Shown here: piece after piece, positions 41,185 to 49,237 of the stretch
Layout of the letters: every line of letters begins with the position of its first letter
Numbering within the stretch: position 1 is the first letter of the stretch
Assembly (NCBI GenBank): GCA_947500875.1
Contig: CANMUN010000015.1
Coordinates: 1-51,392 of the forward strand
Direction of reading: 5' to 3'
DNA from: Flavobacteriales bacterium
GTDB lineage: Bacteria > Bacteroidota > Bacteroidia > Flavobacteriales_D > Crocinitomicaceae
DNA length: 51,392 bases
Translations under genes and position numbers: made by a program
Notes under the pieces: generated by a model
Databases searched by the model: none
The model's input: only the letters and a program-made list of their open reading frames with translations
What the model was told of the DNA's origin: nothing

Positions 41185-41472
41185 TTACTTAGTGATTGCG
41201 GAAACTGCATCCTCAGGACTTTGCACCACGTGACTTATCTCAACGCGAATCTTACTTCCCTCCGAATTGATTAATACGGTTGTGTCGGTTAATTCCAGAA
41301 TTTTTCCGTGAATACCCCCTGAGGTAATCACTTTATCCCCGGGTTTTAATCCCTCGCGAAACTTGCGGAGTTCTTTTTGCTTTTTTGCTTGAGGACGAAT
41401 CATGAAGAAATAGAAAATGACCAGCATCAGCGCGATCATGATTAACGAACTCATTGGATTTCCAGATTGCAT
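41185..41472 (-). CDS. yajC: Preprotein translocase subunit YajC
   Basis: A 95-residue single-span protein that associates with SecDF to aid protein export. One membrane helix lies at about 9-25 (IMIALMLVIFYFFMIRPQ), followed by the conserved cytosolic part KKQKELRKFREGLKPGDKV and the GGIHGKILEL motif. The length is normal. It is 2 nt downstream of the DUF1573 gene, an arrangement common in Bacteroidota. Confidence 0.93.
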   Translation of the reverse strand: MQSGNPMSSLIMIALMLVIFYFFMIRPQAKKQKELRKFREGLKPGDKVITSGGIHGKILELTDTTVLINSEGSKIRVEISHVVQSPEDAVSAITK

Positions 41473-41474
41473 AC

Positions 41475-41861
41475 TTATTTGATTTTAGCTTTAATTAATA
41501 ACACTTTGGTAGAGCCCTCCGTGTTCGTAACCAAGGTTACGGACTTCGTGATGCTCTTGGCAGAGACGTTTGCGGTTTCCACTTTTGCAACAATGGTGGT
41601 ACTCATGCCTGGAGCAATGGGTTCGGTGGGTTTATCGGCCACCGTGCACGAGCATGAAGGCCTTACCTCACTAATTACTAAGGGTGCATCTCCGGTATTT
41701 TTAACCACGAAGGAAGCTTTAACCACTTCACCTTTGACCACCGTTCCGGCATCAAAAACTTCATTAACTTTCATCGTTGTCATTTCTCCCACCTTAACGG
41801 TGCTCCTGCCGCCGCAGGCAACACAAAAGGCCAATAATACGGTAATAAAAAGTGCTTTCAT
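41475..41861 (-). CDS. DUF1573 domain protein (probable lipoprotein)
   Basis: The 128-residue product has an N-terminal signal with a Cys at about 16 (LLAFCVACGG) that may be lipidated. The DUF1573 Ig-like domain follows at about 30-128. FDAGTVVKGEVVKASFVVKN and GDAPLVISEVRPSCSCT are the family hallmark (the 'SCSC' cysteine pair). The function is unknown; it is envelope-located. It is 3 nt after nusB and 2 nt before yajC. Confidence 0.88.
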   Translation of the reverse strand: MKALFITVLLAFCVACGGRSTVKVGEMTTMKVNEVFDAGTVVKGEVVKASFVVKNTGDAPLVISEVRPSCSCTVADKPTEPIAPGMSTTIVAKVETANVSAKSITKSVTLVTNTEGSTKVLLIKAKIK

Positions 41862-41864
41862 AGT

Positions 41865-42815
41865 TTATTTTAACAATCCTCTTCCAGTTTTAATTAGTCG
41901 TTTTTCTTCTGTGAGCTTCAATACTAAATGGTCCAAAATTCCATTGATAAAGATATTGCTTTTTGGCGTACTATAAAACTTGGATATCTCAATATACTCG
42001 TTCAAGGTAACCGTCGTGGGAATGCTGGTGAAATTCAACAATTCTGCAATGCCCATTTTCAACAGAATCATGTCCATTTTTGCGATGCGATCGGTTTCCC
42101 AATTTGCGGCAGAATCAGCAATCAAGCGCTCGTATTCAGCATCATTTTGAACAATTTTGGCCAATAATGTATGGACATACACCTCTTCGTCGTCGTTTGG
42201 TTTGAACAGCGGCAGCGGATAAAATGGCGCCTCCACCGACATCGCCTTCAAGGATTTGATGACCATCGAACAACATAAATCCAAATCGTCCATCCAATAA
42301 ATGCTACGCTCCTCAAAAAAGTGCTGTAAAAACTCGCTGTTTGCGATGGATTCTTTAAAGTACTGTACGGCAAATTGAACGTCTTTAGCAAGACCTTTTT
42401 CGGGGTCCATCAAGTACAACTGATACGTTTCCGTTTCGGTACTTGCTGAAAACAATTTCTTGAACATTTCTTGATGCTCCACTCCTATCCAGCTTAATTT
42501 TCTTTGTTTGGCCAACGATTGAAGCGTACTCGATTCACTCAAAAGTTGGAATACCTGATTTTCGACAAAGGCTAAATTAGGGTTTACATCCTCCGGAGTC
42601 GGCCTTAATTTTTTCTTGCGGTCTTCAATGCGGTTGTTCGCAGCCCTAACCACAGGCTCAAAAGCCAAGAGCAGGTACAAATACATGTCGTACATGCGTT
42701 CCAAAGACAGCTTTAGTTCGGCATCAAGTTTTTCCAAATCCTTGCGCTGATCGTCTTGAAAATACGAATATAAAATTTGCAATACCTTAATCCTAAGATG
42801 TCTACGGTTAAGCAT
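41865..42815 (-). CDS. nusB: Transcription antitermination factor NusB (long form)
   Basis: A 316-residue protein, more than twice the length of E. coli NusB but usual for Bacteroidota. The N-terminus keeps RRHLRIKVLQILYSYFQ, then a long helical extension (about 20-200). The NusB-like helical domain is at the C-terminus: NWETDRIAKMDMILLKMGIA, then FTSIPTTVTLNEYIEISKFY and IFINGILDHL. It binds boxA RNA with S10 to promote rRNA transcription. It opens the run of closely spaced genes DUF1573 and yajC and lies 11 nt after the leucine-dehydrogenase-like gene. Confidence 0.93.
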   Translation of the reverse strand: MLNRRHLRIKVLQILYSYFQDDQRKDLEKLDAELKLSLERMYDMYLYLLLAFEPVVRAANNRIEDRKKKLRPTPEDVNPNLAFVENQVFQLLSESSTLQSLAKQRKLSWIGVEHQEMFKKLFSASTETETYQLYLMDPEKGLAKDVQFAVQYFKESIANSEFLQHFFEERSIYWMDDLDLCCSMVIKSLKAMSVEAPFYPLPLFKPNDDEEVYVHTLLAKIVQNDAEYERLIADSAANWETDRIAKMDMILLKMGIAELLNFTSIPTTVTLNEYIEISKFYSTPKSNIFINGILDHLVLKLTEEKRLIKTGRGLLK

Positions 42816-42826
42816 TTAATATAGTA

Positions 42827-43915
42827 TTAAAGATTCAAACTGCCCTTAAGTTGAATACGTCCCTCAGCCATTTGGTTGGCGATTTTGTAGGAAGGCAATT
42901 TCAGTTGAGACGATCTTTGAAGAATTTCTGCAATGGTTTGGTAAATTTCTTCTGTCTTTTGCTTCGACCATTCCAAGCTATTTCCCGAAACCTCGGAAAA
43001 ACAATTAATCACACCCCCTGCATTGATTGCAAAATCAGGAGCGTAAATGATTCCTCGATCCATCAACATTTGACCATGCTTACCCTCCTCGACCAATTGG
43101 TTATTTGCGGCACCTGCAATAATGCTGCACGTCAATTGCTCCAGAGTTTCGTCGTTAATGGTTGCCCCGAGTGCACAAGGTGCGTAAATATCCATGGGAA
43201 CTTTGTAGATATCTTGGGGTTCCACAGCAATAGCTCCAAATTCCTTAACAACAGATTGAAGGGTTTCAGCATGGATATCGGTTGCATAAATCGTTGCGCC
43301 TTCTGCAGCCAAATGTTGCACCAAATAGCGGCCTACATGCCCAACTCCTTGCACTGCAATTTTAAAATGCTGCAGTGAATCGCTTCCCGTTTGAGCAGCA
43401 GCACAAGCTTTCATACCCATGTAAACTCCATAAGCAGTTACCGGCGAAGGGTCACCGCTTTTACCCGGTAAACCTACCACGTTTTTCGTTGCTTTGCTTA
43501 CATGGACCATATCGTTGGGATTGATTCCTACATCTTCAGCGGTGATGTATTTACCGGAGAGGGACTCAACAAACTGACCAAATCTTCGAAACAGTGCCTC
43601 CGATTTCATCGTTCTTGAATCTCCAATGATTACGGCTTTTCCACCGCCCAAGGCTAAGTTAGATATTGCGTTTTTATACGTCATTCCACGCGATAAACGC
43701 AACACATCGCGCACCGCATCTGCTTCGTTTTCGTACATCCACATGCGGGTTCCTCCCAATGCAGGACCTAAAACTGTATTATGAACCGCGATAATGGCTC
43801 TTAATCCTGTTTCCGCATCGTTGCAAAACACCAACTGTTCATGCCCCATCTGTTGCATCGTTTTCAGAGGCGATAAACACGTTTCGTCCGTAACCAACTG
43901 CTGATTTTTATCCAT
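42827..43915 (-). CDS. Glu/Leu/Phe/Val dehydrogenase (leucine dehydrogenase-like)
   Basis: NAD-dependent oxidative deamination of a branched-chain amino acid is the likely reaction. The 362-residue product has the catalytic N-terminal domain (GTRMWMYENEADAVRDVLRL, LALGGGKAVIIGDS with the active-site Lys) and a Rossmann domain (about 185-270, IAVQGVGHVGRYLVQHLAAE). GAANNQL and YAPDFAINAGGVIN are family motifs. The length matches leucine dehydrogenases (about 365) rather than hexameric glutamate dehydrogenases (about 450). It heads the minus-strand run to the vWA gene and is divergent from an ABC exporter gene. Confidence 0.9.
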   Translation of the reverse strand: MDKNQQLVTDETCLSPLKTMQQMGHEQLVFCNDAETGLRAIIAVHNTVLGPALGGTRMWMYENEADAVRDVLRLSRGMTYKNAISNLALGGGKAVIIGDSRTMKSEALFRRFGQFVESLSGKYITAEDVGINPNDMVHVSKATKNVVGLPGKSGDPSPVTAYGVYMGMKACAAAQTGSDSLQHFKIAVQGVGHVGRYLVQHLAAEGATIYATDIHAETLQSVVKEFGAIAVEPQDIYKVPMDIYAPCALGATINDETLEQLTCSIIAGAANNQLVEEGKHGQMLMDRGIIYAPDFAINAGGVINCFSEVSGNSLEWSKQKTEEIYQTIAEILQRSSQLKLPSYKIANQMAEGRIQLKGSLNL

Positions 43916-43954
43916 AAAATTGTGTCAATGGGTGAACTTAATCTAAATCCAAAG

Positions 43955-43962
43955 TACCTTTG
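43955..43962 (+). promoter_or_regulatory. TAnnTTTG promoter box of the ABC exporter gene
   Basis: TACCTTTG lies 34 nt before the ATG at 43997. It has no clear -33 TTG at standard spacing. Confidence 0.45.
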
Positions 43963-43996
43963 TACCAATCGTGGGCAAAATTAACAATAATATCGA

Positions 43997-45751
43997 ATGA
44001 AGCATTTACAGCGGTTGAACAAATATTTCATCAAGTACAAATGGCACTTTATTCTCGGCACCTTGTTTACGGTTTTCAGCAATTATTTCGGCGTGCAAAT
44101 GCCTCGTTATGTGCAACTAAGCATCGATGAGTTAAAAGCAACGGGATTGTCCAATGAATTGAACGATGCGTTGTGGTTGGCTGTGCGCATTGGTGGGCTC
44201 TATTTATTGCTTTCGGTGGGCAAAGGCTTCTTCCTTTTCTTAATGCGACAAACGCTCATCATTATGTCACGTCGCATCGAATATGACATCAAGAACGAAG
44301 TATTCAACCACTACCTATCCTTGGATACTGCCTTCTACAAAAGGAACCGAATCGGTGATTTAATGAACCGTATTTCTGAGGATGTAAGCCAGGTGCGTAT
44401 GTACTTGGGTCCCGGGATCATGTACAGCATCAACTTGGTGGTTCTATCAGTTATGAGCATTTATCAAATGTTCCAAATAAACGTAACCCTTGCATTTTTT
44501 GCGCTGTTGCCTCTTCCGTTAATGTCCTATTTAATTTACCGCGTATCTAACAACATCAACGCCGCCAGTAAATCCGTACAAGAAGAGCAATCTCGTTTAA
44601 CGACCATTGCTCAAGAAACATTGGTCAACATTCGACTCATTAAAGCATACAACCAAAACGAAGCATCTCAACACAAAATGCAAGGTGCCGCAGAAACGTA
44701 TAAGGGAAAAAGCATGCGCTTGGTACTTATCAATGCCCTTTTTATGCCCACCATCCTTTTATTGATTGGCGCAAGCACCTTAATTGTTATTTATGTCGGT
44801 GGAGTTCTAACCGAAAGCAAACAACTATCGCTCGGTGCAATCGTTGCGTTCTTGTTCTATGTAAACAATTTAACATGGCCTTTTGTCTCCATCGGTTGGG
44901 TGACTTCCATTATTCAACGAGCAGCAGCATCGCAGCAACGCATCAATGAATTTCTTGCAACCGAACCTACCATCACCAACCCGACCAAAATCCCTTTTAA
45001 ATTTGAAGGAAACGTTCGTTTTTCCTCAGTAAGCCTCACCTATGAGGATACAGGAATACACGCTATCAAAAACCTCTCGTTCGACTTAGACCAAGGTTCA
45101 CAACTGGGGATATTGGGCAGAACTGGGAGCGGTAAAAGCTCCGTAATTGCCTTACTCACGCGTCAGATTGAAGCGAATTCAGGAGCAATCGAAGTCGACC
45201 GTCAAGCACTGAACTCTATTAACCTCTATGATTTGCGAAAACGCATTGCAGTAGTCTCTCAGGATGTTTTCTTGTTTTCGGACACCATTCGCAACAACGT
45301 AACCTTTGGTTGTTCTGAGCCAGTAGATGATGCTACGGTCATTGAAGCACTGAAAATGGCGCATGTTTGGCACAACATTGAGGAATTTCCCGAAGGTTTG
45401 GATACCTTATTGGGAGAATTAGGCGTCAATTTAAGCGGTGGACAAAAACAACGGATCAGCATAGCTCGCGCCTTGATTCGTAAACCCGCCTTGCTCATTT
45501 TGGACGACTGTTTGTCCGCCGTAGACACCGAAACCGAAGAAGTCATTTTGAACCAGCTCAACCAACTGCCCTATAAACCCACTATCATAACGGTTAGCCA
45601 TCGCATTTCGACCTTGAGAAATTGCCAAAACATCTTGGTTTTAGAAGAGGGAAGCATGGTTGAATACGGCAATCCACAAAGCCTCTTGGACCAGAAAGGA
45701 CAGTACTTTGAGATGGTAAAGCAACAATTGAACGAATCACCAAACACCTAA
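43997..45751 (+). CDS. MsbA-like ABC exporter
   Basis: A 584-residue fused half-transporter: a six-helix membrane domain (about 18-310) and an ATPase domain (about 340-575). Motifs: Walker A GRTGSGKSSV (about 373-382), Q-loop VVSQDVFLFSDTIRNNV, signature NLSGGQKQRISIARAL, and H-loop VSHRIS. Walker B reads LLILDDCLSAVD: the catalytic Glu usually following the Walker B Asp is an Asp here, as in degenerate sites of some heterodimeric exporters. The substrate is unknown; lipid or drug export is usual for the family. The metallophosphoesterase gene starts 2 nt after its stop. Confidence 0.92.
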   Translation: MKHLQRLNKYFIKYKWHFILGTLFTVFSNYFGVQMPRYVQLSIDELKATGLSNELNDALWLAVRIGGLYLLLSVGKGFFLFLMRQTLIIMSRRIEYDIKNEVFNHYLSLDTAFYKRNRIGDLMNRISEDVSQVRMYLGPGIMYSINLVVLSVMSIYQMFQINVTLAFFALLPLPLMSYLIYRVSNNINAASKSVQEEQSRLTTIAQETLVNIRLIKAYNQNEASQHKMQGAAETYKGKSMRLVLINALFMPTILLLIGASTLIVIYVGGVLTESKQLSLGAIVAFLFYVNNLTWPFVSIGWVTSIIQRAAASQQRINEFLATEPTITNPTKIPFKFEGNVRFSSVSLTYEDTGIHAIKNLSFDLDQGSQLGILGRTGSGKSSVIALLTRQIEANSGAIEVDRQALNSINLYDLRKRIAVVSQDVFLFSDTIRNNVTFGCSEPVDDATVIEALKMAHVWHNIEEFPEGLDTLLGELGVNLSGGQKQRISIARALIRKPALLILDDCLSAVDTETEEVILNQLNQLPYKPTIITVSHRISTLRNCQNILVLEEGSMVEYGNPQSLLDQKGQYFEMVKQQLNESPNT

Positions 45752-45753
45752 GG

Positions 45754-46278
45754 ATGCGAATTGCTTTGATTTCCGATACCCATGGCGATTTAATCAGTGA
45801 CGTGCTACCATACCTTCAAGAGGTCGATGAAATATGGCATGCCGGGGACATCGGCTCCATGGCCCTCATTGATGACCTCAATCGTCTTAAAACTTGCCGT
45901 TTTGTCTATGGTAACATTGATGACGCCCAGATTCGCAGAACGGTTCCCTTGATTCAATCTTTCGAAATTGCTGGCATAAAAGTACTGATGACCCATATTG
46001 GAGGCCGTCCGGGAAAAAGTCCTGCATCCGTTAAAGAATTAATTTCGATGGAAAAACCGGACCTGTTTATTTGCGGCCATTCACACATTGCCTTGGTTCA
46101 ATACGATGCGAAAAGTCAATTGCTTTGGATGAATCCGGGAGCCTGTGGCATCAAAGGATTTCACAAAATAAGAACCCTGTTTCGTTTTTCAATCCTCGAA
46201 GGAAAATGCACCCAGCTGGAGGTGGTGGAATTACCGCGTTATCCCAACCAATCTGAAATCCACGTCGCAACATTATAG
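45754..46278 (+). CDS. YfcE/MJ0936-family metallophosphoesterase
   Basis: A 174-residue phosphodiesterase of the calcineurin-like superfamily. The two-metal motifs are all visible: ISDTHGD (about 6-12), WHAGDIG (about 29-35), YGNIDD (about 53-58), MTHIGG (about 80-85) and CGHSH (about 105-109). The in vivo substrate is unknown (phosphodiesters or phosphonate esters in vitro for relatives). It is 2 nt after the ABC exporter gene, so the two are probably co-translated. Its last 40 nt overlap the 3' end of the convergent hisS gene. Confidence 0.92.
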   Translation: MRIALISDTHGDLISDVLPYLQEVDEIWHAGDIGSMALIDDLNRLKTCRFVYGNIDDAQIRRTVPLIQSFEIAGIKVLMTHIGGRPGKSPASVKELISMEKPDLFICGHSHIALVQYDAKSQLLWMNPGACGIKGFHKIRTLFRFSILEGKCTQLEVVELPRYPNQSEIHVATL

Positions 46279-47609
46279 GTTTTCTGTTCCCCTGAAGTCA
46301 TGTTTTTCAAGACAATGCTTTGGTTAGCAGCCTCTTCATCGCCGTAAAAGGCCGTCCATTGAGCCCCTCGATCGTTGGCATATTTCATTTGTTTTTGAAG
46401 TTTTGCGTTGCTAGGATAAACCTCCACTGTTTTTCCGTGGGATCGAAGTTCAGCAGCCCATCCATCGCTAACATCCGCTGTCGTGTCGGAAAAATTCAAG
46501 AATAAAATATCCGGCCCCATGCTCAATTGGCTTGGAAACAAATCCAAGGAATTCAACACGTCATAAATTCGATCTGCTCCAAACGATATTCCAACCCCCG
46601 ACAAACCTTTTAAACCAAACAGTGCCGTCAAATCATCGTAGCGTCCTCCACCGCAAATGCTCCCCATTTCCACCTCATGCGCTTTAACTTCAATAATGAT
46701 TCCCGTATAATAATTGAGTCCACGAGCCAAGGTGACATCCAATTCCAACACTTCTTTTCCGGGAATAAAATCCTTCAATTTGGAATGTACAAAAGACAAC
46801 TCTTCCAACCCTAACAATCCCATTTCGTTGCCTGAAAGAAAGTCCCTCAGTTGCAGCAGTCGTTCGTTGAAGGATCCTTGCAATTCAAACAAAGGTTCAA
46901 TTTTTTTCAAAACCTCCGCGTTAAAGCCTTTGGAAACCAATTCATTGACCACTCCTTCTTTTCCAATTTTATCGAGTTTATCCAAAGCAACAGTCAAGGA
47001 AATAAGTTCATCCTGGATACCGCAAACCTGCGCAATACCTGAAAGCACCTTTCGGTTGTTCAATTTAACGGTAAATCCGGGAAGTTTTAAAAAGCGAAAC
47101 ACCTGTTGAATGATCCGTATCAACTCAACTTCGTTGCGAAGGGAGTCGGAACCCACCACGTCGCCATCGCATTGATAAAATTCCTGGTACCTGCCATGTT
47201 GGGGTCTATCGGCACGCCATACCGGTTGAATTTGATATCGCTTGAAAGGAAATGAAATTTCGTTTTGGTGTTGCACCACAAACCGAGCAAAGGGGACCGT
47301 TAGGTCGTAACGAAGGGCTTTTTCTGAGAGGGAATGGGCAAATTTAGCAAGTTGACCGTTGTTCAGTGCCTCAACATCTGCCTTTTTCAGCTTATCACCC
47401 GAGTTCAGAATGCGAAAAATCAAACGATCCCCCTCTTCCCCGTACTTGCCCATAAGCGTAGATGAAAGCTCAAAACTTGGAGTTTCAATCGGCTGATAAC
47501 CGTAGCTTTCAAACGCTTTCGAAATAGCGTTAAAAATATACTCGCGCTTTCGAACATCCATCGGTAAATGGTCACGGGTACCTTTCGGGGTGTTTAATTT
47601 TTGACTCAT
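46239..47609 (-). CDS. hisS: Histidyl-tRNA synthetase
   Basis: A 456-residue class II aminoacyl-tRNA synthetase. It begins NTPKGTRDHLPMDVRKREYI. The motif 2 region is WRADRPQHGRYQEFYQCDGD (Arg and Glu for ATP and His binding), followed by the HisA motifs GLNYYTGIIIEV (about 304-315) and CGGGRYDDLTALFG. A C-terminal anticodon-binding domain covers about 360-456. The length is slightly above the E. coli enzyme. The ppx/gppA gene upstream on the same strand overlaps it by 4 nt, and 40 nt at the 3' end overlap the phosphoesterase gene. Confidence 0.96.
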   Translation of the reverse strand: MSQKLNTPKGTRDHLPMDVRKREYIFNAISKAFESYGYQPIETPSFELSSTLMGKYGEEGDRLIFRILNSGDKLKKADVEALNNGQLAKFAHSLSEKALRYDLTVPFARFVVQHQNEISFPFKRYQIQPVWRADRPQHGRYQEFYQCDGDVVGSDSLRNEVELIRIIQQVFRFLKLPGFTVKLNNRKVLSGIAQVCGIQDELISLTVALDKLDKIGKEGVVNELVSKGFNAEVLKKIEPLFELQGSFNERLLQLRDFLSGNEMGLLGLEELSFVHSKLKDFIPGKEVLELDVTLARGLNYYTGIIIEVKAHEVEMGSICGGGRYDDLTALFGLKGLSGVGISFGADRIYDVLNSLDLFPSQLSMGPDILFLNFSDTTADVSDGWAAELRSHGKTVEVYPSNAKLQKQMKYANDRGAQWTAFYGDEEAANQSIVLKNMTSGEQKTYNVATWISDWLG

Positions 47610-48481
47610 AGGCTTTTATCGCGGTATAAATCTAACAATACCCCATCAGAAAGTCCCATTTTAGGAACGTAAATTTCCGATAAATTGAGGGCATCCAAGA
47701 CGGTAGCGTAGATTTCCATAGCAGGAACAATGACATCCGCGCGGTCTTCTTTTATCGGAAAGCGAACCAATCGTTCTTCCATTGAAAGACCTTCGAGATT
47801 TTTAATCAATTGATTTAATTGATTTAGTGTAACTGGCTGTTTTGATGAGTTTTCTAGCATTTTATGAACGCTATTGATAGTGCCTCCGGAACCAAAAGTA
47901 CGCTGCGGTTGATGCGGAAAGATCTCTTCGGCAATCCAGGCCCTCATTTTATCCCATTCCTCGGGTTTTACTTTATTTTTGAGCAGCCTCACGCTGCCAA
48001 TTTGGAAAGACTTAGCCGCGTGAATTTGATTGTCTTGAAATAAGGTAATCTCGGTACTTCCTCCTCCGACGTCCACCAATAAATAGTTGGTTTTAACATT
48101 GTGCATGAGTTGAAAAGTAAGGTACACCAATTCCGCCTCTTCTTTTCCTGAAATCACTTCCAAAGATATTCCGGTCTCTTTAAAAACACGGCTTTGAATG
48201 CGTTTTGCGTTGCTGCTGTCCCGCATTGCAGAGGTGGCGACAGCGCGAAAGGCATCGACCTTGTAAAAATCGAGCATTGCTTTGAATATGTTCATTCCTT
48301 CGAGGAATCGATCGATTTTTGGTTCTGAAATCTTCCCTTTTTCAAAGACATCATCCCCTAACCTAACCGGCAGTCGCAGGTACGAAATTTTAGAATACTG
48401 CCAAACCCCTAAAGGTTTCTTTACCTCGGCAATTAATACGCGTATGGCATTGGACCCAACATCGATTGCACCTAATTTCAT
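47606..48481 (-). CDS. Ppx/GppA-family exopolyphosphatase
   Basis: A 291-residue member of the ASKHA-fold Ppx/GppA family, hydrolysing polyphosphate or pppGpp. It begins LGAIDVGSNAIRVLIAEVKK (phosphate-1 loop), with VSGKEEAELVYLTF and LLVDVGGGSTEITLFQ (phosphate-2 loop) further on, and GSGGTINSVHKML. It is the short form without the C-terminal HD and extra domains of the E. coli enzymes. The ATG at 48481 starts directly at the conserved motif; a longer start would overlap the divergent yqgE gene. It overlaps hisS by 4 nt. With rel in the same window it hints at alarmone or polyphosphate control, though the two are not linked. Confidence 0.9.
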   Translation of the reverse strand: MKLGAIDVGSNAIRVLIAEVKKPLGVWQYSKISYLRLPVRLGDDVFEKGKISEPKIDRFLEGMNIFKAMLDFYKVDAFRAVATSAMRDSSNAKRIQSRVFKETGISLEVISGKEEAELVYLTFQLMHNVKTNYLLVDVGGGSTEITLFQDNQIHAAKSFQIGSVRLLKNKVKPEEWDKMRAWIAEEIFPHQPQRTFGSGGTINSVHKMLENSSKQPVTLNQLNQLIKNLEGLSMEERLVRFPIKEDRADVIVPAMEIYATVLDALNLSEIYVPKMGLSDGVLLDLYRDKSL

Positions 48482-48486
48482 GGACA

Positions 48487-48514
48487 CAAAAATAGAAATC
48501 CTTAACTTTGCAAA
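48487..48514 (-). promoter_or_regulatory. Promoter of ppx/gppA-hisS (minus strand)
   Basis: On the minus strand TTTG (48514-48511), a 16-nt spacer and TATTTTTG (48494-48487) form a consensus promoter. The box ends 5 nt before the ATG at 48481, predicting an almost leaderless mRNA. It overlaps the yqgE promoter box on the other strand. Confidence 0.65.
48503..48510 (+). promoter_or_regulatory. TAnnTTTG promoter box of yqgE
   Basis: TAACTTTG ends 13 nt before the ATG at 48524. It lies within the divergent ppx promoter region, so the two transcripts could compete. Confidence 0.5.
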
Positions 48515-48523
48515 CATAAGGTG

Positions 48524-49108
48524 ATGAAAAAAAGTCGATTTATCTTTGAAAACCATGAAGCGCCCCAAGCGGGTTGTTTTTTACTTTCTGACCCCTTCGA
48601 AGGAGACGCTTATTTCGAACGATCTGTGGTTTACTTGTGCCAATACGATGACGATTCGGTCTTCGGTTTTGTGCTGAACAATCCGTTAAACCTCACCCTC
48701 GGCGATGTTTTGGAGGCTTCCGAATTTTCGAATTTTCCATTGCATGTTGGAGGGCCTGTTGCAAAAAACCAGTTGTTTTTCCTACACCGAATAGGTCACA
48801 AAATCCCCCATTCTTTTCCCTGCGGTAATGGGATCTTTTTCAGCGGCGATTTTGATGCTTTGACAGAATACCATCAGCAGACCGCCATACCGGAAAGCGA
48901 ACTTCGTTTTTTCGTGGGGTACTCCGGATGGGATAACGGTCAACTGGAAAAAGAAATTGAGAACCGCTCGTGGATTGCCGTGAGCAATCTTTCAACCGAT
49001 TACATTTTTCAAAAAACCACGTCTAATTTGTGGAAAGAATGCATGGATGCTCAAGGCTCAAAGTTTAAAATCATTGCACGCTTCCCTAAAAATCCCAACG
49101 ATAATTAG
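48524..49108 (+). CDS. YqgE/AlgH family protein (UPF0301)
   Basis: A 194-residue UPF0301/AlgH protein. The family pattern is seen in CFLLSDPFEGDAYFERSVVY (about 20-39), FGFVLNNPLNLTLGDVLEA, LHVGGPVAKNQLFFLHRIG (about 75-93), and RFFVGYSGWDNGQLEKEIE near 127-145. Members are cytosolic and their molecular role is not settled (a transcription-regulator role is claimed for AlgH in pseudomonads). The start is ATG 48524; a GTG 3 nt upstream is possible. It stands between the divergent ppx promoter and the rpsA leader. Confidence 0.92.
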   Translation: MKKSRFIFENHEAPQAGCFLLSDPFEGDAYFERSVVYLCQYDDDSVFGFVLNNPLNLTLGDVLEASEFSNFPLHVGGPVAKNQLFFLHRIGHKIPHSFPCGNGIFFSGDFDALTEYHQQTAIPESELRFFVGYSGWDNGQLEKEIENRSWIAVSNLSTDYIFQKTTSNLWKECMDAQGSKFKIIARFPKNPNDN

Positions 49109-49139
49109 ACCTTGCTGTACAATTATCCAATTAATTGCC

Positions 49140-49147
49140 TACCTTTG
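49140..49147 (+). promoter_or_regulatory. TAnnTTTG promoter box of rpsA
   Basis: TACCTTTG lies 90 nt before the rpsA ATG at 49238 and just upstream of two leader hairpins. The nearest upstream TTG (49112-49114) is 25 nt away, longer than usual. Confidence 0.55.
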
Positions 49148-49160
49148 CACCCTTGAAAAA

Positions 49161-49220
49161 TTCCATGGTTCGAATTGCATGGAAAATTAATAACCCCTTT
49201 CGAAGCACGAACCTTCGAAA
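49161..49220 (+). promoter_or_regulatory. Structured rpsA leader with two hairpins
   Basis: Hairpin 1 pairs TTCCATG (49161-49167) with CATGGAA (49178-49184) around a 10-nt loop. Hairpin 2 pairs TTTCGAAG (49198-49205) with CTTCGAAA (49213-49220) around a 7-nt loop. Loop 1 contains TTCGAA, the same hexamer as in the arms of hairpin 2, so alternative pairing or kissing is possible. The structure ends 17 nt before the start codon, a suitable place for feedback by S1. Confidence 0.5.
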
Positions 49221-49237
49221 TACAAATAACAAAGCCT

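Noticed and set aside
41467..41976. 169-codon plus-strand frame opposite DUF1573 and nusB
   Set aside because: It crosses two conserved genes on the other strand and shows no domain.
42851..43378. 175-codon plus-strand frame opposite the leucine-dehydrogenase-like gene
   Set aside because: The minus frame encodes a full conserved enzyme; the plus frame has no recognisable domain and is its shadow.
49175..49237. Longer start for ribosomal protein S1
   Set aside because: It would translate the leader hairpins; the family-like N-terminus MAKSTKKE starts at 49238.
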